DNA of 64,000 nucleotides from positions 434,001 through 498,000 of the forward strand of contig NZ_JNIO01000002.1 of NCBI RefSeq assembly GCF_000702545.1, written 5' to 3'. Below the pieces are notes generated by a model. That model did not search any database and was not told the origin of the DNA. It worked only from the letters and a program-made list of their open reading frames with translations. This DNA comes from Selenomonas sp. AB3002 (GTDB taxonomy: Bacteria; Bacillota; Negativicutes; Selenomonadales; Selenomonadaceae). Shown here piece by piece: positions 39,639 through 47,819 of the stretch; the stretch's first letter is position 1, and each line of letters begins with the position of its first letter. Made by a program: the position numbers and the translations under genes.

Positions 39639-39839
39639 TCAGTTCTTCTGATAGCGCTTGTTGAACTTCTCGATACGGCCACCTGCCTGGACATCACGCT
39701 GACGGCCAGTGAAGAAAGGATGGCACTTGGAGCAAACGTCGACGCGCAGATCCTGCTTCGTGGAACCGGTCTTGAAGGTATTGCCGCAACCGCAGGTCAC
39801 AGTAGCCTCGAAGAACTCCGGATGAATACCCTGTTTCAT
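39639..39839 (-). CDS. rpmE: 50S ribosomal protein L31
   Basis: The 66-residue protein begins [21 protein letters not shown] and carries CGCG...CSKCHPFF, the four-cysteine zinc site of the C+ type L31. The start at 39839 follows GAGGTG at 7 bases; a longer in-frame stretch upstream (to 40001) is untranslated leader. L31 bridges the subunits near the central protuberance. The cysteine form means zinc-replete growth; a C-minus paralogue is not seen here. The gene has its own promoter, a structured leader and a terminator. Confidence 0.97.
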   Translation of the reverse strand: MKQGIHPEFFEATVTCGCGNTFKTGSTKQDLRVDVCSKCHPFFTGRQRDVQAGGRIEKFNKRYQKN

Positions 39840-39971
39840 ATCTATACACCTCACTTTCCCCAGGAACTGGGATGGATACAAGCCCGCTTGTGCTGGCTTG
39901 GTTATACCTAGCTGCCCTACGGGAAAGCTAGACAAGAATGTCTTGGAAACAGACGCCCTGCGTCCATTACC
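39840..39971 (-). promoter_or_regulatory. Structured leader of rpmE mRNA
   Basis: About 130 bases separate the rpmE promoter from its ATG. On the minus strand hairpins such as GACGC-AGG-GCGTC and CAAGAC-ATT-C-TTGTC can be drawn. Ribosomal protein L31 leaders are known in Firmicutes; this may be one. Confidence 0.45.
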
Positions 39972-39976
39972 CAAAT

Positions 39977-40005
39977 AGTATAGCACAGGACATTTAGCCA
40001 TGCAA
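39977..40005 (-). promoter_or_regulatory. Promoter of rpmE
   Basis: On the minus strand TTGCAT (40000-40005) and TATACT (39977-39982) are 17 bp apart. Confidence 0.7.
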
Positions 40006-40024
40006 GGGTGAAGAAAAAATCTCC

Positions 40025-40053
40025 TTGAAAATTTTTCTTATATAGAGGATAAT
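40025..40053 (+). promoter_or_regulatory. Promoter of the ClpX-like gene
   Basis: TTGAAA (40025-40030) and GATAAT (40048-40053) are 17 bp apart, 50 bases before the ATG. Confidence 0.65.
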
Positions 40054-40102
40054 TATTACACTACGACAGAGTCCCACAACTATTGAAAGGATGGTTTTAT
40101 AT

Positions 40103-41395
40103 ATGGCAGAAAAAACTTCCGCCCCCCAGGTGCGCTGCAGCATGTGCAAACGGGTGGTGACGGTGCATGACCAGTACGATATGCCCATTTACGACCCCGG
40201 TACCGGCTTTGCCATCTGCAAAAGCTGCGTACGCGACATCAATCATTTCCTGGACGAGCACGACATGGCCACCGCTGAGGCAGAGCACCATGATTTCTCT
40301 GAGCAGCTCACGGATATCCTGAACAAGAACAAGCCCCATAAGATCAAGGAATATCTGGACGAGTACATCATCAACCAGGACAAGGCCAAAAAGGTGCTGT
40401 CCGTGGCTGTCTACAACCACTACAAGCGCATGAAGTACGGCTATCAGGAAGAAGAGACGGAAATCGAGAAGTCCAACGTCATCATGCTGGGCCCCTCCGG
40501 CTGTGGCAAGACCGCTCTCCTCTCCCACCTGTCCAAGCTCCTGGACATTCCCTTCGCCGTCACCGATGCCTCCAGCCTCACTGAGGCAGGCTTCGTAGGG
40601 GCCGACGTGGAAGTGGCTGTACGCAACCTCTACTATGCAGCTGACAAGGATATCGAGAAAGCTGAGCACGGCATCATCTATCTGGACGAGTTCGACAAGA
40701 TTGCCCGCAAGTCCGGCGCCAACAACTCCATCACTGCCGACCCGGGCCACGAAGGCGTCCAGCAGGCCCTGCTGAAAATGCTGGAAGGCAGCGTGGTGGA
40801 ATTCACTGCCCGGGGCCAGCGCAAGCACCCGGAGGCTCCCACCATCAAGGTTGATACCAAGAACATCCTCTTCATCGTAGGCGGCGCCTTCGTGGGCATC
40901 GACAAGGTCATCAACAAACGCCTGAAGAAAAGCGAATCCGGCTCCATCGGCTTTGGCGCCGAGGTGAAGGGAGAAGCTGAGCAGCCCAAGTTTGACGAGC
41001 TCATCCACCAGGTGCGCCCGGAAGACCTGATGGAATATGGCATCATCCCCGAAATCATCGGCCGCCTGCCTGTCATCTGTACCCTGGAGACCCTGGATGA
41101 GGACGCCCTGCTGCGCATCCTCACCGAACCCAAGAATGCTCCCGTGAAGCAGTACGAGAAGCTCCTTGCCATGGATGGCGTGACCCTGACCTTCGAGGAA
41201 GATGCCCTGCGTGCCGTGGCCAAGAAAGCCATCGAGCGCAAGACCGGCGCACGTTCCCTGAAAGGCATCATCGAAGATACCATGCTGGATGTGATGTTCG
41301 ACATTCCCAGGTCCAATGAGAAACGCGAAGTCATCATCACCGAAAAATGCATCACCGAAGGCGCACAGCCGGAGGTAAAGCCTGTAACTGCATAA
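40103..41395 (+). CDS. clpX: Stand-alone ClpX-like AAA+ unfoldase
   Basis: The 430-residue protein has an N-terminal zinc finger (CSMC...CKSC), Walker A GPSGCGKTALL, Walker B IIYLDEFDKIARK, the pore loop GFVGADV (GYVG in ordinary ClpX), the RGQRKHP loop and an IGFGAE loop that matches the ClpP-docking IGF. It should unfold proteins for ClpP. Unlike a normal clpX, it has no clpP, tig or lon neighbour, and several core residues vary (GPTGSGKT is usual). It could be a second, specialised ClpX. The ATG at 40103 lies 8 bases after GAAAGGATGG. Confidence 0.88.
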   Translation: MAEKTSAPQVRCSMCKRVVTVHDQYDMPIYDPGTGFAICKSCVRDINHFLDEHDMATAEAEHHDFSEQLTDILNKNKPHKIKEYLDEYIINQDKAKKVLSVAVYNHYKRMKYGYQEEETEIEKSNVIMLGPSGCGKTALLSHLSKLLDIPFAVTDASSLTEAGFVGADVEVAVRNLYYAADKDIEKAEHGIIYLDEFDKIARKSGANNSITADPGHEGVQQALLKMLEGSVVEFTARGQRKHPEAPTIKVDTKNILFIVGGAFVGIDKVINKRLKKSESGSIGFGAEVKGEAEQPKFDELIHQVRPEDLMEYGIIPEIIGRLPVICTLETLDEDALLRILTEPKNAPVKQYEKLLAMDGVTLTFEEDALRAVAKKAIERKTGARSLKGIIEDTMLDVMFDIPRSNEKREVIITEKCITEGAQPEVKPVTA

Positions 41396-41399
41396 AGAA

Positions 41400-41443
41400 A
41401 AATGGAGGCTTGCCCCAAGAGGCAAGTCTCCATTTTTTTTTGC
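41400..41443. terminator. Bidirectional terminator between clpX-like gene and cheV
   Basis: AAATGGAG-CTTGCC pairs with GGCAAG-CTCCATTT (41400-41414, 41421-41435), followed by a long T-run on the plus strand. Confidence 0.88.
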
Positions 41444-41446
41444 TCG

Positions 41447-42412
41447 TCACATAGCTGCCGCTTCCTTGTCTCCTTCCCGGAGAGGTTCACCAAAGACAAG
41501 GTTATCCAAAAGCCCGATCAGCTGGTTGATCTCCGGCTTGGAAATCTGGCCGGAAGCTCCCAGCTCCTCGCCCTTGCGCTTCATCTCTTCACTGATCAGC
41601 GAGGAGAAGAGCACCAGCGGAACATCCTTCAGGCGTTCATCATCACGCACCAGCTTCAGCAGGCGGTGACCGTCCATCTTGGGCATCTCCACGTCGGAGA
41701 CGATGATAGCCACATGATCTTCGATCTTGCCACCCTTCTTGGAAAGCGCCTGCAGATAATCCCAGGCATCCTGGCCATTGCCGAAGTCACGCACAAAGCG
41801 ATAGCCGGAATCGTGCAGGGTAGTGACCAACAGGTCACGCAACATGGCAGAGTCCTCTGCCACCACCACATGGACGTTGGAACGACGGGTCTTGATATCC
41901 TCCGTGGCTTCCTCAAAAGTGGTCAGCTTCTGGTTGATCTCAGGATTGATTTCCGCAATAATGGTCTCGAAGTCAAGGAGCAGCACGATGCGGTCGCTCA
42001 TCTTGATGATGCCCACAACCCGGGACTGATCGCCCACTTCAGGTGCAGGCTCCATTTCCTTCCAGGAAATGCGGTGGATGCGGGACACATTGCCCACCAG
42101 GAAACCAATGCTGTAGTTGTTGATTTCCGTCACGATGATATTGCGCGGCTCATCAGTGGTCTGGATGTTCAGGCAGCGGGGCAGGTTGACCAGAGGAATG
42201 GCCTTGCCGCGCAACGTGAACAAGCCGTCCACATAGGGATGGGCCTGCGGCATGGATGTAACCGGCACCCTGGTGATGACCTCGCGTACCTTGGCCACAT
42301 TGATGCCATAGTTGACCTTGCCAATGCTGAACTCGACAATCTCGAATTCATTGGTTCCCGTCTCCAGGAGGATTCCTTTCTTGTCGCCGCTAGTCTCTGC
42401 TACTCCTGCCAT
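41447..42412 (-). CDS. cheV: Chemotaxis coupling protein CheV
   Basis: The 321-residue protein has a CheW-like domain (about 15-155, with NYGINVAKVREVI and GLFTLRGKAIPLVNL) that couples receptors to CheA, followed by a receiver domain with VVAEDSAMLRDLL, the phosphorylated Asp in IIVSDVEMPKMDG and the Lys in GQISKPE. CheV sets the sensitivity of the receptor arrays by being phosphorylated. The ATG at 42412 is favoured because GGGGGCG stands 6 bases before it; an ATG five codons earlier has no site. No other che genes are near. It implies that the organism swims. Confidence 0.93.
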   Translation of the reverse strand: MAGVAETSGDKKGILLETGTNEFEIVEFSIGKVNYGINVAKVREVITRVPVTSMPQAHPYVDGLFTLRGKAIPLVNLPRCLNIQTTDEPRNIIVTEINNYSIGFLVGNVSRIHRISWKEMEPAPEVGDQSRVVGIIKMSDRIVLLLDFETIIAEINPEINQKLTTFEEATEDIKTRRSNVHVVVAEDSAMLRDLLVTTLHDSGYRFVRDFGNGQDAWDYLQALSKKGGKIEDHVAIIVSDVEMPKMDGHRLLKLVRDDERLKDVPLVLFSSLISEEMKRKGEELGASGQISKPEINQLIGLLDNLVFGEPLREGDKEAAAM

Positions 42413-42443
42413 CAAATTCGCCCCCATATTTATGAATCACATG

Positions 42444-42472
42444 ATAATATCCTACGGTAAGCTCACAGCCAA
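42444..42472 (-). promoter_or_regulatory. Promoter of cheV
   Basis: On the minus strand TTGGCT (42467-42472) and TATTAT (42444-42449) are 17 bp apart, a sigma70-like pair. No flagellar sigma28 box was found. Confidence 0.55.
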
Positions 42473-42587
42473 TATCAAGACTGCCTGCTACAGGACCTTA
42501 AATGACACTCGAATACTTTTATCAAGAATATTCGCCCTCTGACATTAAAATCCTTCTAGGGAGACAAAAATTTCATCAATTCATGAC

Positions 42588-44555
42588 TCAATCTGCGAAA
42601 GCGCCATCTGCTGTCTTGCTGCGGCGCAGCTGCAGGGTGAGAACAGCGGCAAACATAGCCGCACCGATGAGGTCAGTCACCAGGCCCGGGCTGATCATCA
42701 GGAGGCCTCCCACGATCAGCACGATGCGCTCCCAACCACGGCAGGCAGCTGCCAGGAAGCCAATCAGGGCAGAGGACAGGGACACCATGCCGATAAGGGC
42801 GGTGACGGTGGTGACAATAAGCCCGCCTGCCGTAGCGTCCATCATCAGCAGCGTGGGCGACAGCACAAACATGTAAGGAATGATAAAGGCTGCAATAGCC
42901 AGCTTCGAAGCGTTGACGCCGGTCCACAGAGGATTGCCGCCGCTGATGCCGGAACCTGCATAAGCTGCCAGAGCCACTGGCGGGGTCACGTCAGCGATGA
43001 TGCCGAAGTAGAACACGAACATGTGGGCTGCCAGTACCGGCACTCCCATCTGCACCAGAGCGGGAGCCGCAATGGTGGAAGTGATGACGTAGTTAGCCGT
43101 GGTGGGCACGCCCATCCCCAGCAGGATTGCCGTAATCATGGTGAAGAACATGGTGGGCAGCAAAAGGCCGCCGGAAAGCTCGATAAGGCCGGAAGCCAGC
43201 TTCAGACCCACGCCGGTCTTGGTCACCACGCCGATGATGATGCCGGCAGCAGCGCAGGCCACCAGTACACCCAACACATTCCTGGCACCGTTCTCCAGGC
43301 CTTCCACCACCTGCATGGGCTTCATGCGGGTACTCTTGCGCAGGGCAGAGCAGAGGATAGCCAGCACAATGGCCACCAGAGCTGCGCGCATGGGAGTATA
43401 GCCGGAAACCAGCAGATAGACAATTATAGTGAGGGGAAGTGCCAAATGGCCCCTGTCACGCAGGATAGTCCAGATCTTGGGCAGCTGATCACGGGGAATG
43501 CCTTTCAAGTTAGTGCGCTTGGCCTCGAAATGCACTCCCAGCCATACGCCTACGAAATAGAGGAAAGCAGGGATAATGGCCGCCTTCACGATATCGATGT
43601 AAGGAACCCCCACAAACTCAGCCATGAGGAAGGCCGCAGCACCCATGACAGGAGGCATGAGCTGACCGCCAGTAGAAGCCGCTGCCTCCACCGCCCCGGC
43701 AAAATTCTTGTGATAGCCCAGCTTCTTCATCATGGGAATGGTGAGAGAACCCGTACCCACCACGTTGGCCACGGAGCTGCCGGACACAGTGCCCATCAAG
43801 CCGGAGGAAAGCACTGCCACCTTGGCAGGGCCGCCGCTGGCCCAGCCCGCAATGGAATTGGCCAGGTCAATGAAAAACTTGCCCAGGCCAGTGGACTCAA
43901 GATAAGCGCCAAAGAGGATAAAGAGGAAGATAAAGGTGGAGGACACCCCCAGAGGAATGCCGAAAATACCCTCAGTAGTGTAGAAAAGATGCCCCACCAG
44001 CTGGGAAACAGTCAGACCGCGATGAGCCAGCACCCCGGGCATGTAGGGTCCCAGGAAGGCATAAGCCAGGAAAGCCAGCACCACGCAGACCATGGGGATA
44101 CCCACCACCCGGCGGGCCGCCTCAATAACCAGCAGCAAGCCCAACAGGCCTATGTATAAGTCCAGACCGGAAGTGAGGCCCGCCCTCAGTACCAGAGACT
44201 GGTACTCGATGACGATGTAGGCAGGTGCCGCCGCCCCCAGGATGGCTAGCAAGAGATCAAAAGGATGCAGCTTGTGCCGGGACCAGCTTTTCCTGGTGGG
44301 ATAAAGCAGATACACCAGCGAAAGGCCAAAGCCCAGATGCACCGCTCTCTGAAGCTGGGCATCCAGCACTCCAAAGGTAGCCGTATAAAGCTGGAAGACG
44401 GAGAAAGCAATAGCCAAAGCAGTCACGAACTTCGCCATGAAGCCTGTGTATTCCATCTTGTCAGATTCCATATCGTATTTCTTGAGGATAGCTTCAGCCT
44501 TGTCTGCTTCGGTCAGCATCTCAGCCGGCGTCCCCTTTTTCTCTTTGTCTTTCAT
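42588..44555 (-). CDS. TRAP transporter permease, fused 4TM-12TM (DctQM) type
   Basis: The roughly 655-residue protein has about sixteen hydrophobic segments. It takes up organic acids or amino acids with the sodium gradient, using a TAXI-type binding protein. The blocks GVSSTFIFLFILFGAYLE, GLMGTVSGSSVANVVGTGSLTIPMMKK and GGQLMPPVMGAAAFLMAEF are standard for the M domain; GVPTTANYVITSTIAAP follows. The C-terminal third adds further helices. The start is uncertain between GTG 44567 and ATG 44555. It is the last gene of the TAXI-DUF1850-permease operon. Glutamate or dicarboxylates are usual substrates, but none can be assigned. Confidence 0.92.
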   Translation of the reverse strand: MKDKEKKGTPAEMLTEADKAEAILKKYDMESDKMEYTGFMAKFVTALAIAFSVFQLYTATFGVLDAQLQRAVHLGFGLSLVYLLYPTRKSWSRHKLHPFDLLLAILGAAAPAYIVIEYQSLVLRAGLTSGLDLYIGLLGLLLVIEAARRVVGIPMVCVVLAFLAYAFLGPYMPGVLAHRGLTVSQLVGHLFYTTEGIFGIPLGVSSTFIFLFILFGAYLESTGLGKFFIDLANSIAGWASGGPAKVAVLSSGLMGTVSGSSVANVVGTGSLTIPMMKKLGYHKNFAGAVEAAASTGGQLMPPVMGAAAFLMAEFVGVPYIDIVKAAIIPAFLYFVGVWLGVHFEAKRTNLKGIPRDQLPKIWTILRDRGHLALPLTIIVYLLVSGYTPMRAALVAIVLAILCSALRKSTRMKPMQVVEGLENGARNVLGVLVACAAAGIIIGVVTKTGVGLKLASGLIELSGGLLLPTMFFTMITAILLGMGVPTTANYVITSTIAAPALVQMGVPVLAAHMFVFYFGIIADVTPPVALAAYAGSGISGGNPLWTGVNASKLAIAAFIIPYMFVLSPTLLMMDATAGGLIVTTVTALIGMVSLSSALIGFLAAACRGWERIVLIVGGLLMISPGLVTDLIGAAMFAAVLTLQLRRSKTADGAFAD

Positions 44556-44588
44556 ATCACGCACCACTTTCCTTGTGTAGTCTCATAT

Positions 44589-45095
44589 TCAGAAGAAAAT
44601 CTTATATAAGGGCAACAACTCAACTTCTATCAACGTACCAGGAGAGTATTCCTCATAAAGTTCAAACCGCTTTGCATATCCTGCGCGGCTCACCGTCACA
44701 GTAAGCTCCGTGCCCACTCCCGTGCGCAGAGCCAGCTCCGGGAAATGCCTGTCCATCCCTGTGATGACGAAATCATTGCCCTCCTGCCGGAATTCGCCTT
44801 CCGACTCCAAAAAGGGCAGCCCCACCCCAAAGGAATGGTAGCGGGTTTCCACCAGCTCAAGCTCATGGCCCTCAGGGGAAACCCTCAGCCTTTCCTCCAC
44901 CGGAGTCTTTTGCACAGAATGGATAAAGTCTATGGTCAGCTCCGCTCCACCAGCCTCATACATAGCAAGACGCCGTCCCTCCGCCGACAGCGTCAGGCAC
45001 GGCGTCAGGAGCACCTGTGCCAGGGCTATGATGGATAGCCCCAGCACCAGGCACGGCCAGAGTCGCAGCTTCAGACCCGTAAGTTCACTAAGCAC
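44589..45095 (-). CDS. DUF1850 protein, small partner of the TRAP-TAXI transporter
   Basis: This membrane-anchored protein has one N-terminal helix (LWPCLVLGLSIIALAQVLLT) and a beta-rich outer domain with YEAGGAELTIDFIHSVQKTPVEE and YHSFGVGLPF, conserved in DUF1850. Family members sit between TAXI binding proteins and fused permeases, and their role is unknown, perhaps a third, docking subunit. The start is unclear: GTG at 45095 or an upstream codon near 45140 that would overlap the TAXI gene by 32 bases. Neither has a convincing ribosome binding site, so translational coupling is likely. Confidence 0.8.
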   Translation of the reverse strand: MLSELTGLKLRLWPCLVLGLSIIALAQVLLTPCLTLSAEGRRLAMYEAGGAELTIDFIHSVQKTPVEERLRVSPEGHELELVETRYHSFGVGLPFLESEGEFRQEGNDFVITGMDRHFPELALRTGVGTELTVTVSRAGYAKRFELYEEYSPGTLIEVELLPLYKIFF

Positions 45096-45108
45096 AAACT
45101 TCCACTCA

Positions 45109-46080
45109 TCATTCCTTGAAGAACTTCTCGGCACCGGCATTCATCTTGAGAGGCATGCCGCTCATAGCCTTGTCCTTGGCAATCTGCTTGCCTACAGCAT
45201 GAGCTGCCTGGAGACGGTCAAGGTTGGTAAAGAGGCTCTTGGCAACATCATAACCCAGCTGCTCGCTGACCTTCTCATTTGCCACCAGCATAGCCATGAC
45301 GGAAACGGCAGCCACATCTTCATCAAAGCCTGCATAGGTGCCGGCAGGGATGACAGTCTTGGTATAGAAGGGATACTTGGCGATCAAAGCGTCAGCCTTG
45401 TCAGCAGATACCGGCAGCAGGCGGACCTTGTTCTGGGAAGCGATATCCTGCACGGCTGCAGTGGGATAGCCTGCAGTCAGGAAAGCCACATCGATGTTGC
45501 CATCCTTCAGGGCGCTGGCGGCCTCGCTGAAGGAAAGGTACTGCACCTGGATATCATCATAAGTGACGCCGTATGCTTCCATGATCTGACGGGCATTGGC
45601 CTCAACGCCGGAACCAGCTGCACCAACGGCAACCCTCTTGCCCTTGATCTGGGAGAGGTCTTTGATGCCGCTGGAATCAAGGGTCACAGCCTGGCAGGTC
45701 TCAGGATAGAGGATAGCGATGCCCTGAAGGCCCTCCACCTTCTTGTCCTTGAACATTTCTGTGCCGTTGACAGCATAGTAGGTAATATCGTTCTGAACGA
45801 TAGCCAAATCCACAGAGCCATCCTTCAGCATATTGATATTAGCCACGCTGGCGCCGGTGCTCTGGGCACTGGCATTCATGCCCGGGATAGCCTTGTTGAG
45901 GATCTCGGCCATAGCGCCGCCCAGGGGGTAGTAAGTACCTGCGGTGCCGCCGGTGCCGATGTTCAGGAACTGCTTCTGGACAGCCTTCTCGCCATCACCG
46001 CCACAGCCTGTGAAAGCCACCGCAGCCATGACCGCCACCATGCCGGCAGCCAGCATCTTCTTCAATGACGCGAACTTCAT
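45109..46080 (-). CDS. TAXI-family TRAP transporter solute-binding lipoprotein
   Basis: The 323-residue protein begins with a lipoprotein signal: KMLAAGMVAVMAAVAFTGC, with cleavage before the Cys at about residue 25. It has the TAXI pattern FLNIGTGGTAGTYYPLGGAMAEIL and the SVDLAIVQNDITY block. It binds solute outside the membrane and hands it to the fused permease. The start at 46080 is set by AAGGAGG at 8 bases. The promoter region carries two TGTATACA-type palindromes. It is the first gene of the three-gene TAXI-DUF1850-permease operon. Confidence 0.93.
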   Translation of the reverse strand: MKFASLKKMLAAGMVAVMAAVAFTGCGGDGEKAVQKQFLNIGTGGTAGTYYPLGGAMAEILNKAIPGMNASAQSTGASVANINMLKDGSVDLAIVQNDITYYAVNGTEMFKDKKVEGLQGIAILYPETCQAVTLDSSGIKDLSQIKGKRVAVGAAGSGVEANARQIMEAYGVTYDDIQVQYLSFSEAASALKDGNIDVAFLTAGYPTAAVQDIASQNKVRLLPVSADKADALIAKYPFYTKTVIPAGTYAGFDEDVAAVSVMAMLVANEKVSEQLGYDVAKSLFTNLDRLQAAHAVGKQIAKDKAMSGMPLKMNAGAEKFFKE

Positions 46081-46124
46081 CTTGATAACCTCCTTATACA
46101 TACATCCCATTTATCTTTATCTCA

Positions 46125-46160
46125 ACATGTATAACAGTATATCATAGCTACTATACATGT
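46125..46160. promoter_or_regulatory. Inverted repeat at the TAXI promoter
   Basis: ACATGTATA (46125-46133) and TATACATGT (46152-46160) are exact inverse copies 18 bp apart that bracket the -10 box. This is a likely operator. Confidence 0.55.
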
Positions 46161-46164
46161 TCAA
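46136..46164 (-). promoter_or_regulatory. Promoter of the TAXI operon
   Basis: On the minus strand TTGAAC (46159-46164) and TATACT (46136-46141) are 17 bp apart, interlaced with the inverted repeat. Confidence 0.65.
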
Positions 46165-46191
46165 GACTAGCTGAAAGGAGAAAAATGTAAT

Positions 46192-46203
46192 ACTGTATAC
46201 AGT
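46192..46203. promoter_or_regulatory. Palindrome ACTGTATACAGT upstream of the TAXI promoter
   Basis: A perfect 12-bp palindrome with the TGTATACA core, about 28 bases above the -35 box. Confidence 0.5.
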
Positions 46204-46233
46204 CAGCTCTTTCCCCGCCTGCATAATTATCCA

Positions 46234-46282
46234 AAAAAGGCCGCTGAACTGCCCACACTAATGCAAACTGATCCAGCGGCCC
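46234..46282 (-). terminator. Terminator of the CBS-ACT gene
   Basis: The arms GGCCGCTG and CAGCGGCC are separated by about 30 bases; on the minus strand the second is followed by TTTTTT. The loop contains a further weak pairing. Confidence 0.65.
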
Positions 46283-46315
46283 TGCTGAAAGGAGAGTATC
46301 TCCTGCTCTATCCTT

Positions 46316-46343
46316 TTGTATACCCTTGTATACTATTGTATAC
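46316..46343. repeat. Three tandem TTGTATAC repeats
   Basis: TTGTATAC occurs at 46316-46323, 46326-46333 and 46336-46343, exactly 10 bp apart, just past the stop codon of the CBS-ACT gene. On the other strand it reads GTATACAA. Confidence 0.7.
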
Positions 46344-46344
46344 T

Positions 46345-46989
46345 TCAGCCAATCTTGACTGAATGGATGACCTTGTAGCCCTGTGCCTCGATTTTTGACT
46401 TGATGTCCTCTGCATCTGGAATATTGCCACGGATGACAATCTCATACTTCCCATCGGGCTGCTTGCAGGTCACCAGGCTGTCTATGGACAGTCCCGCATC
46501 CTTGAAGATGCTGGCCAGCTCATAGACCACGCCTACCTTGTCCTCCACCTCTACCGTGAGGCGGGTCTTGCCCTTGGCCAGGCCCATGACATCGATGAAG
46601 GTCTTGAAGATATCTGTCTCCGTGATGACCCCCACTACCACGCCTACGCTGGAGATGACCGGCAGGCCGCCAATCCTGTTCTGCTCCATGAGAAGAGCAG
46701 CCTCCTCGATGGTGGCCTCATCGGAGATGGAGATCACCTTGTTTGGCATGATATCCTTCACCTTCAGCTTGGCCAACAGGGATTTTTCCTCGTATTTGGA
46801 AAGGGTCGTAGCCGGACTGGGGGCCACCCTCATGAGGTCGCGGTCACTGATGAAGCTCACCAGCCGTCCTTCCTCCACCACCGGCAGGCGGCGGAATTTT
46901 CCTTTCCGCATGGCGGTCATTGCCGCATCTATAGAATCCTCCGGCGCAATAGTCACCGGATTCTGCGCCATTCGTTTGGACACAAACAT
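46345..46989 (-). CDS. CBS-pair plus ACT-domain regulatory protein (AcuB-like)
   Basis: The 214-residue protein has two CBS motifs (VSKRMAQNPVTIAPEDSI and VKDIMPNKVISISDEATIEEA) forming an adenosyl-ligand-binding Bateman module, then a C-terminal ACT domain (LTVEVEDKVGVVYELASIFKDAG), which usually binds an amino acid. This is the arrangement of AcuB-like proteins. Located beside the branched-chain amino acid transporter and the TAXI system, it may sense amino acid and energy status. The ATG at 46989 lies 9 bases after GAGGGGG. Its function is not known. Confidence 0.85.
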   Translation of the reverse strand: MFVSKRMAQNPVTIAPEDSIDAAMTAMRKGKFRRLPVVEEGRLVSFISDRDLMRVAPSPATTLSKYEEKSLLAKLKVKDIMPNKVISISDEATIEEAALLMEQNRIGGLPVISSVGVVVGVITETDIFKTFIDVMGLAKGKTRLTVEVEDKVGVVYELASIFKDAGLSIDSLVTCKQPDGKYEIVIRGNIPDAEDIKSKIEAQGYKVIHSVKIG

Positions 46990-47064
46990 CAATATCAACC
47001 CCCTCTGCTTGGTCTATTCGCCATAGAAGGACAGAATCCTTCAATGTCTTTTATGTATACTTAA

Positions 47065-47817
47065 TCAACCACCAAGATATGCCTTGCGCACCTCTTCACT
47101 GGCTGCCAGTTCCTTGGCATCACCAGAGAGAGTGATGCGCCCAGTCTCCAGCACATAAGCTCTATGGGCGATGGACAGCGCCATATTCGCATTCTGCTCC
47201 ACCAGCAGCACCGTGGTGCCCGTCTTGTTGATATCCACGATAATGGAGAAAATCTCACGTATCAGGAGGGGTGCCAGTCCCATGGAAGGCTCATCCAGCA
47301 ACAGGAGCCGCGGGCGGCTCATGAGCGCCCTGCCCATGGCCAGCATCTGCTGCTCGCCGCCGGAGAGGGTCCCTGCCAGCTGCTCCTTGCGTTCCTCCAG
47401 ACGGGGGAAGCGCTCAAAGACTGTCTTGAGGTCTGCCTTGATGCCGTCCTTGTCGCTGCGGGTGAAAGCCCCCAGGTCAAGGTTCTCCATCACCGTCATA
47501 TCCGCAAAGATGCGGCGGCCCTCCGGCACCTGGGAAATGCCCCGCTTCACGATTTCATGGGCAGGCACGCCGCCGATTGGCTGGCCCTCAAAGGCAATCG
47601 TGCCCTCCTTGGGCTTCAGCAGACCCGAAATGGTGCGCAGGGTAGTAGACTTGCCTGCACCGTTGGCCCCAATCAGGGTCACGATCTCCCCCTGGTTCAC
47701 CTCCAGGCTGACGCCCTTGATGGCATGGATAGCCCCATAGTATACATGAAGGTTGTCAATCTTCAGCATAGGCGCTTTGGCTTGAGCCTGCGTATTCTTT
47801 TCCTTGTTCTCGCTCAT
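47065..47817 (-). CDS. livF: Branched-chain amino acid ABC transporter, ATPase LivF
   Basis: The ATPase has Walker A GANGAGKST, the Q-loop SQVPEGRRIF, the signature LSGGEQQ and Walker B LLLLDEPSMGLAP; the VPEGRR block marks LivF. It powers import by the LivHM channel together with LivG. I chose the ATG at 47817, since GGGGAGG stands 7 bases before it; an ATG two codons earlier is too close. The N-terminal 15 residues are Lys/Gln-rich. It is the last gene of the livHMGF operon. Confidence 0.94.
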   Translation of the reverse strand: MSENKEKNTQAQAKAPMLKIDNLHVYYGAIHAIKGVSLEVNQGEIVTLIGANGAGKSTTLRTISGLLKPKEGTIAFEGQPIGGVPAHEIVKRGISQVPEGRRIFADMTVMENLDLGAFTRSDKDGIKADLKTVFERFPRLEERKEQLAGTLSGGEQQMLAMGRALMSRPRLLLLDEPSMGLAPLLIREIFSIIVDINKTGTTVLLVEQNANMALSIAHRAYVLETGRITLSGDAKELAASEEVRKAYLGG

Positions 47818-47819
47818 CT

